In this document: positions 63,640-64,000 of the stretch, piece by piece
Layout of the letters: the number at the start of each line of letters is the position of its first letter
How positions within the stretch are numbered: the first letter of the stretch is position 1
DNA from: Bradyrhizobium sp. CCBAU 051011
GTDB lineage: Bacteria; Pseudomonadota; Alphaproteobacteria; Rhizobiales; Xanthobacteraceae
Length of the DNA: 64,000 nt
Assembly (NCBI RefSeq): GCF_009930815.1
Contig: NZ_CP022222.1
Coordinates: 5,870,501 to 5,934,500, forward strand
Direction of reading: 5' to 3'
Notes under the pieces: model-generated
What the model was told of the DNA's origin: nothing
What the model saw: the letters and a program-made list of their open reading frames with translations, nothing else
The model's database searches: none
Position numbers and translations under genes: made by a program

Positions 63640-64000
63640 ATGTCCTCGACGATGCCGGTGGGCGCCCGCGAACTGCTCAGGCACGCCCCGTTCCTTTATT
63701 TCCTGCTGTCCCGCAGCCTGTCGCGCTTCGCCAGCCAGATCGCGGCGGTCGCGATCGGCTGGCAGATCTACGATCTCACCGGCAGCGCCTTCCAGCTCGG
63801 CATGGTCGGGCTGGTGCAATTCCTGCCGACGGCGCTTTTGGTTTTCGTGGCCGGCCATGCCGCCGACCGGTTCGAGCGCAAGCGGGTGGTGCAGCTTTGC
63901 CAGCTCGCGGAAGCGGCGACCGCGCTGTTCCTGGCGGTCTCGACTTTTGCCGGATGGCTCAATGAGGTGCAGATCTTCATCGCCACCTTCGTGATCGGCA
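63640..64000 (+). CDS. MFS transporter, 5-prime part (cut by window edge)
   Basis: The first 120 residues of a major facilitator protein, open at the window end. N-terminal SRFASQIAAVAIGWQIYDLT and the loop GHAADRFERKRVVQL match the MFS_3/EntS-like group. No strong ribosome binding site is visible; the ATG at 63640 best fits the family. Divergent from nupC. Confidence 0.85.
   Translation, partial: MSSTMPVGARELLRHAPFLYFLLSRSLSRFASQIAAVAIGWQIYDLTGSAFQLGMVGLVQFLPTALLVFVAGHAADRFERKRVVQLCQLAEAATALFLAVSTFAGWLNEVQIFIATFVIG

Overview
The window is high-GC alphaproteobacterial chromosome, most consistent with Bradyrhizobium or a close relative in the Nitrobacteraceae. The grounds are the gene families present (usg, phasins, pca and cox clusters, small zinc-ribbon and DUF4189-type proteins), a CIRCE-like site before groESL, and several families of dispersed palindromic repeats. 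These are inferences from sequence and memory; no search was run.

Layout. 0-5.7 kb: a liv branched-chain amino-acid ABC transporter (livH-livM-livG-DUF559-livF-livK, minus strand), with a DUF559 gene lodged inside the operon. 5.9-9.6 kb: a small PGQ-repeat protein, a membrane protein, and the beta-ketoadipate genes pcaB-pcaD-pcaC. 9.7-16.6 kb: a cox-type molybdenum hydroxylase cluster (coxG, coxS, coxM, coxD, coxE, a split xdhC/coxF and a MoeA-like/MobA-like fusion) with no large catalytic subunit. 16.7-21.5 kb: a broken DUF4189 gene, then a serine esterase and Baeyer-Villiger monooxygenase with a divergent AraC regulator. 21.5-23.5 kb: a decayed patch with an intact DUF2000 gene, a metallo-beta-lactamase gene that has lost its metal-binding segment, and a second DUF2000 fragment. 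24-32 kb: substrate-binding proteins of TRAP and TTT type, a sorAB-like sulfite dehydrogenase, a cupin, a frameshifted membrane protein and a cyclase-family protein. 32.2-33.4 kb: a gene-free, strongly structured repeat. 33.4-37 kb: a translationally coupled tetR-hlyD-ABC-permease efflux operon with a perfect palindromic operator. 37-49.5 kb: two class III nucleotide cyclases, PhzF, DUF488, DUF72, a phasin, a GT2-GtrA plus GT39 pair, FecR and DUF899 proteins.

The most interesting part is 49.7-56 kb. It holds an RtcB RNA ligase preceded by nested inverted repeats, a DUF2778 protein, two tandem degenerate tRNA-like cloverleaves, a soluble slipin (SPFH protein) and a second, divergent RtcB. I read this as a candidate RNA-repair or RNA-sensing locus whose tRNA-like RNAs could be substrates, decoys or sensors for the RtcB enzymes.

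56-64 kb holds a Crp/Fnr regulator, two small proteins (one with a highly structured leader), a phasin, groES-groEL with CIRCE-like sites, usg, a cupin with a histone-H1-like tail, a NupC nucleoside transporter and the start of an MFS transporter cut by the window edge.
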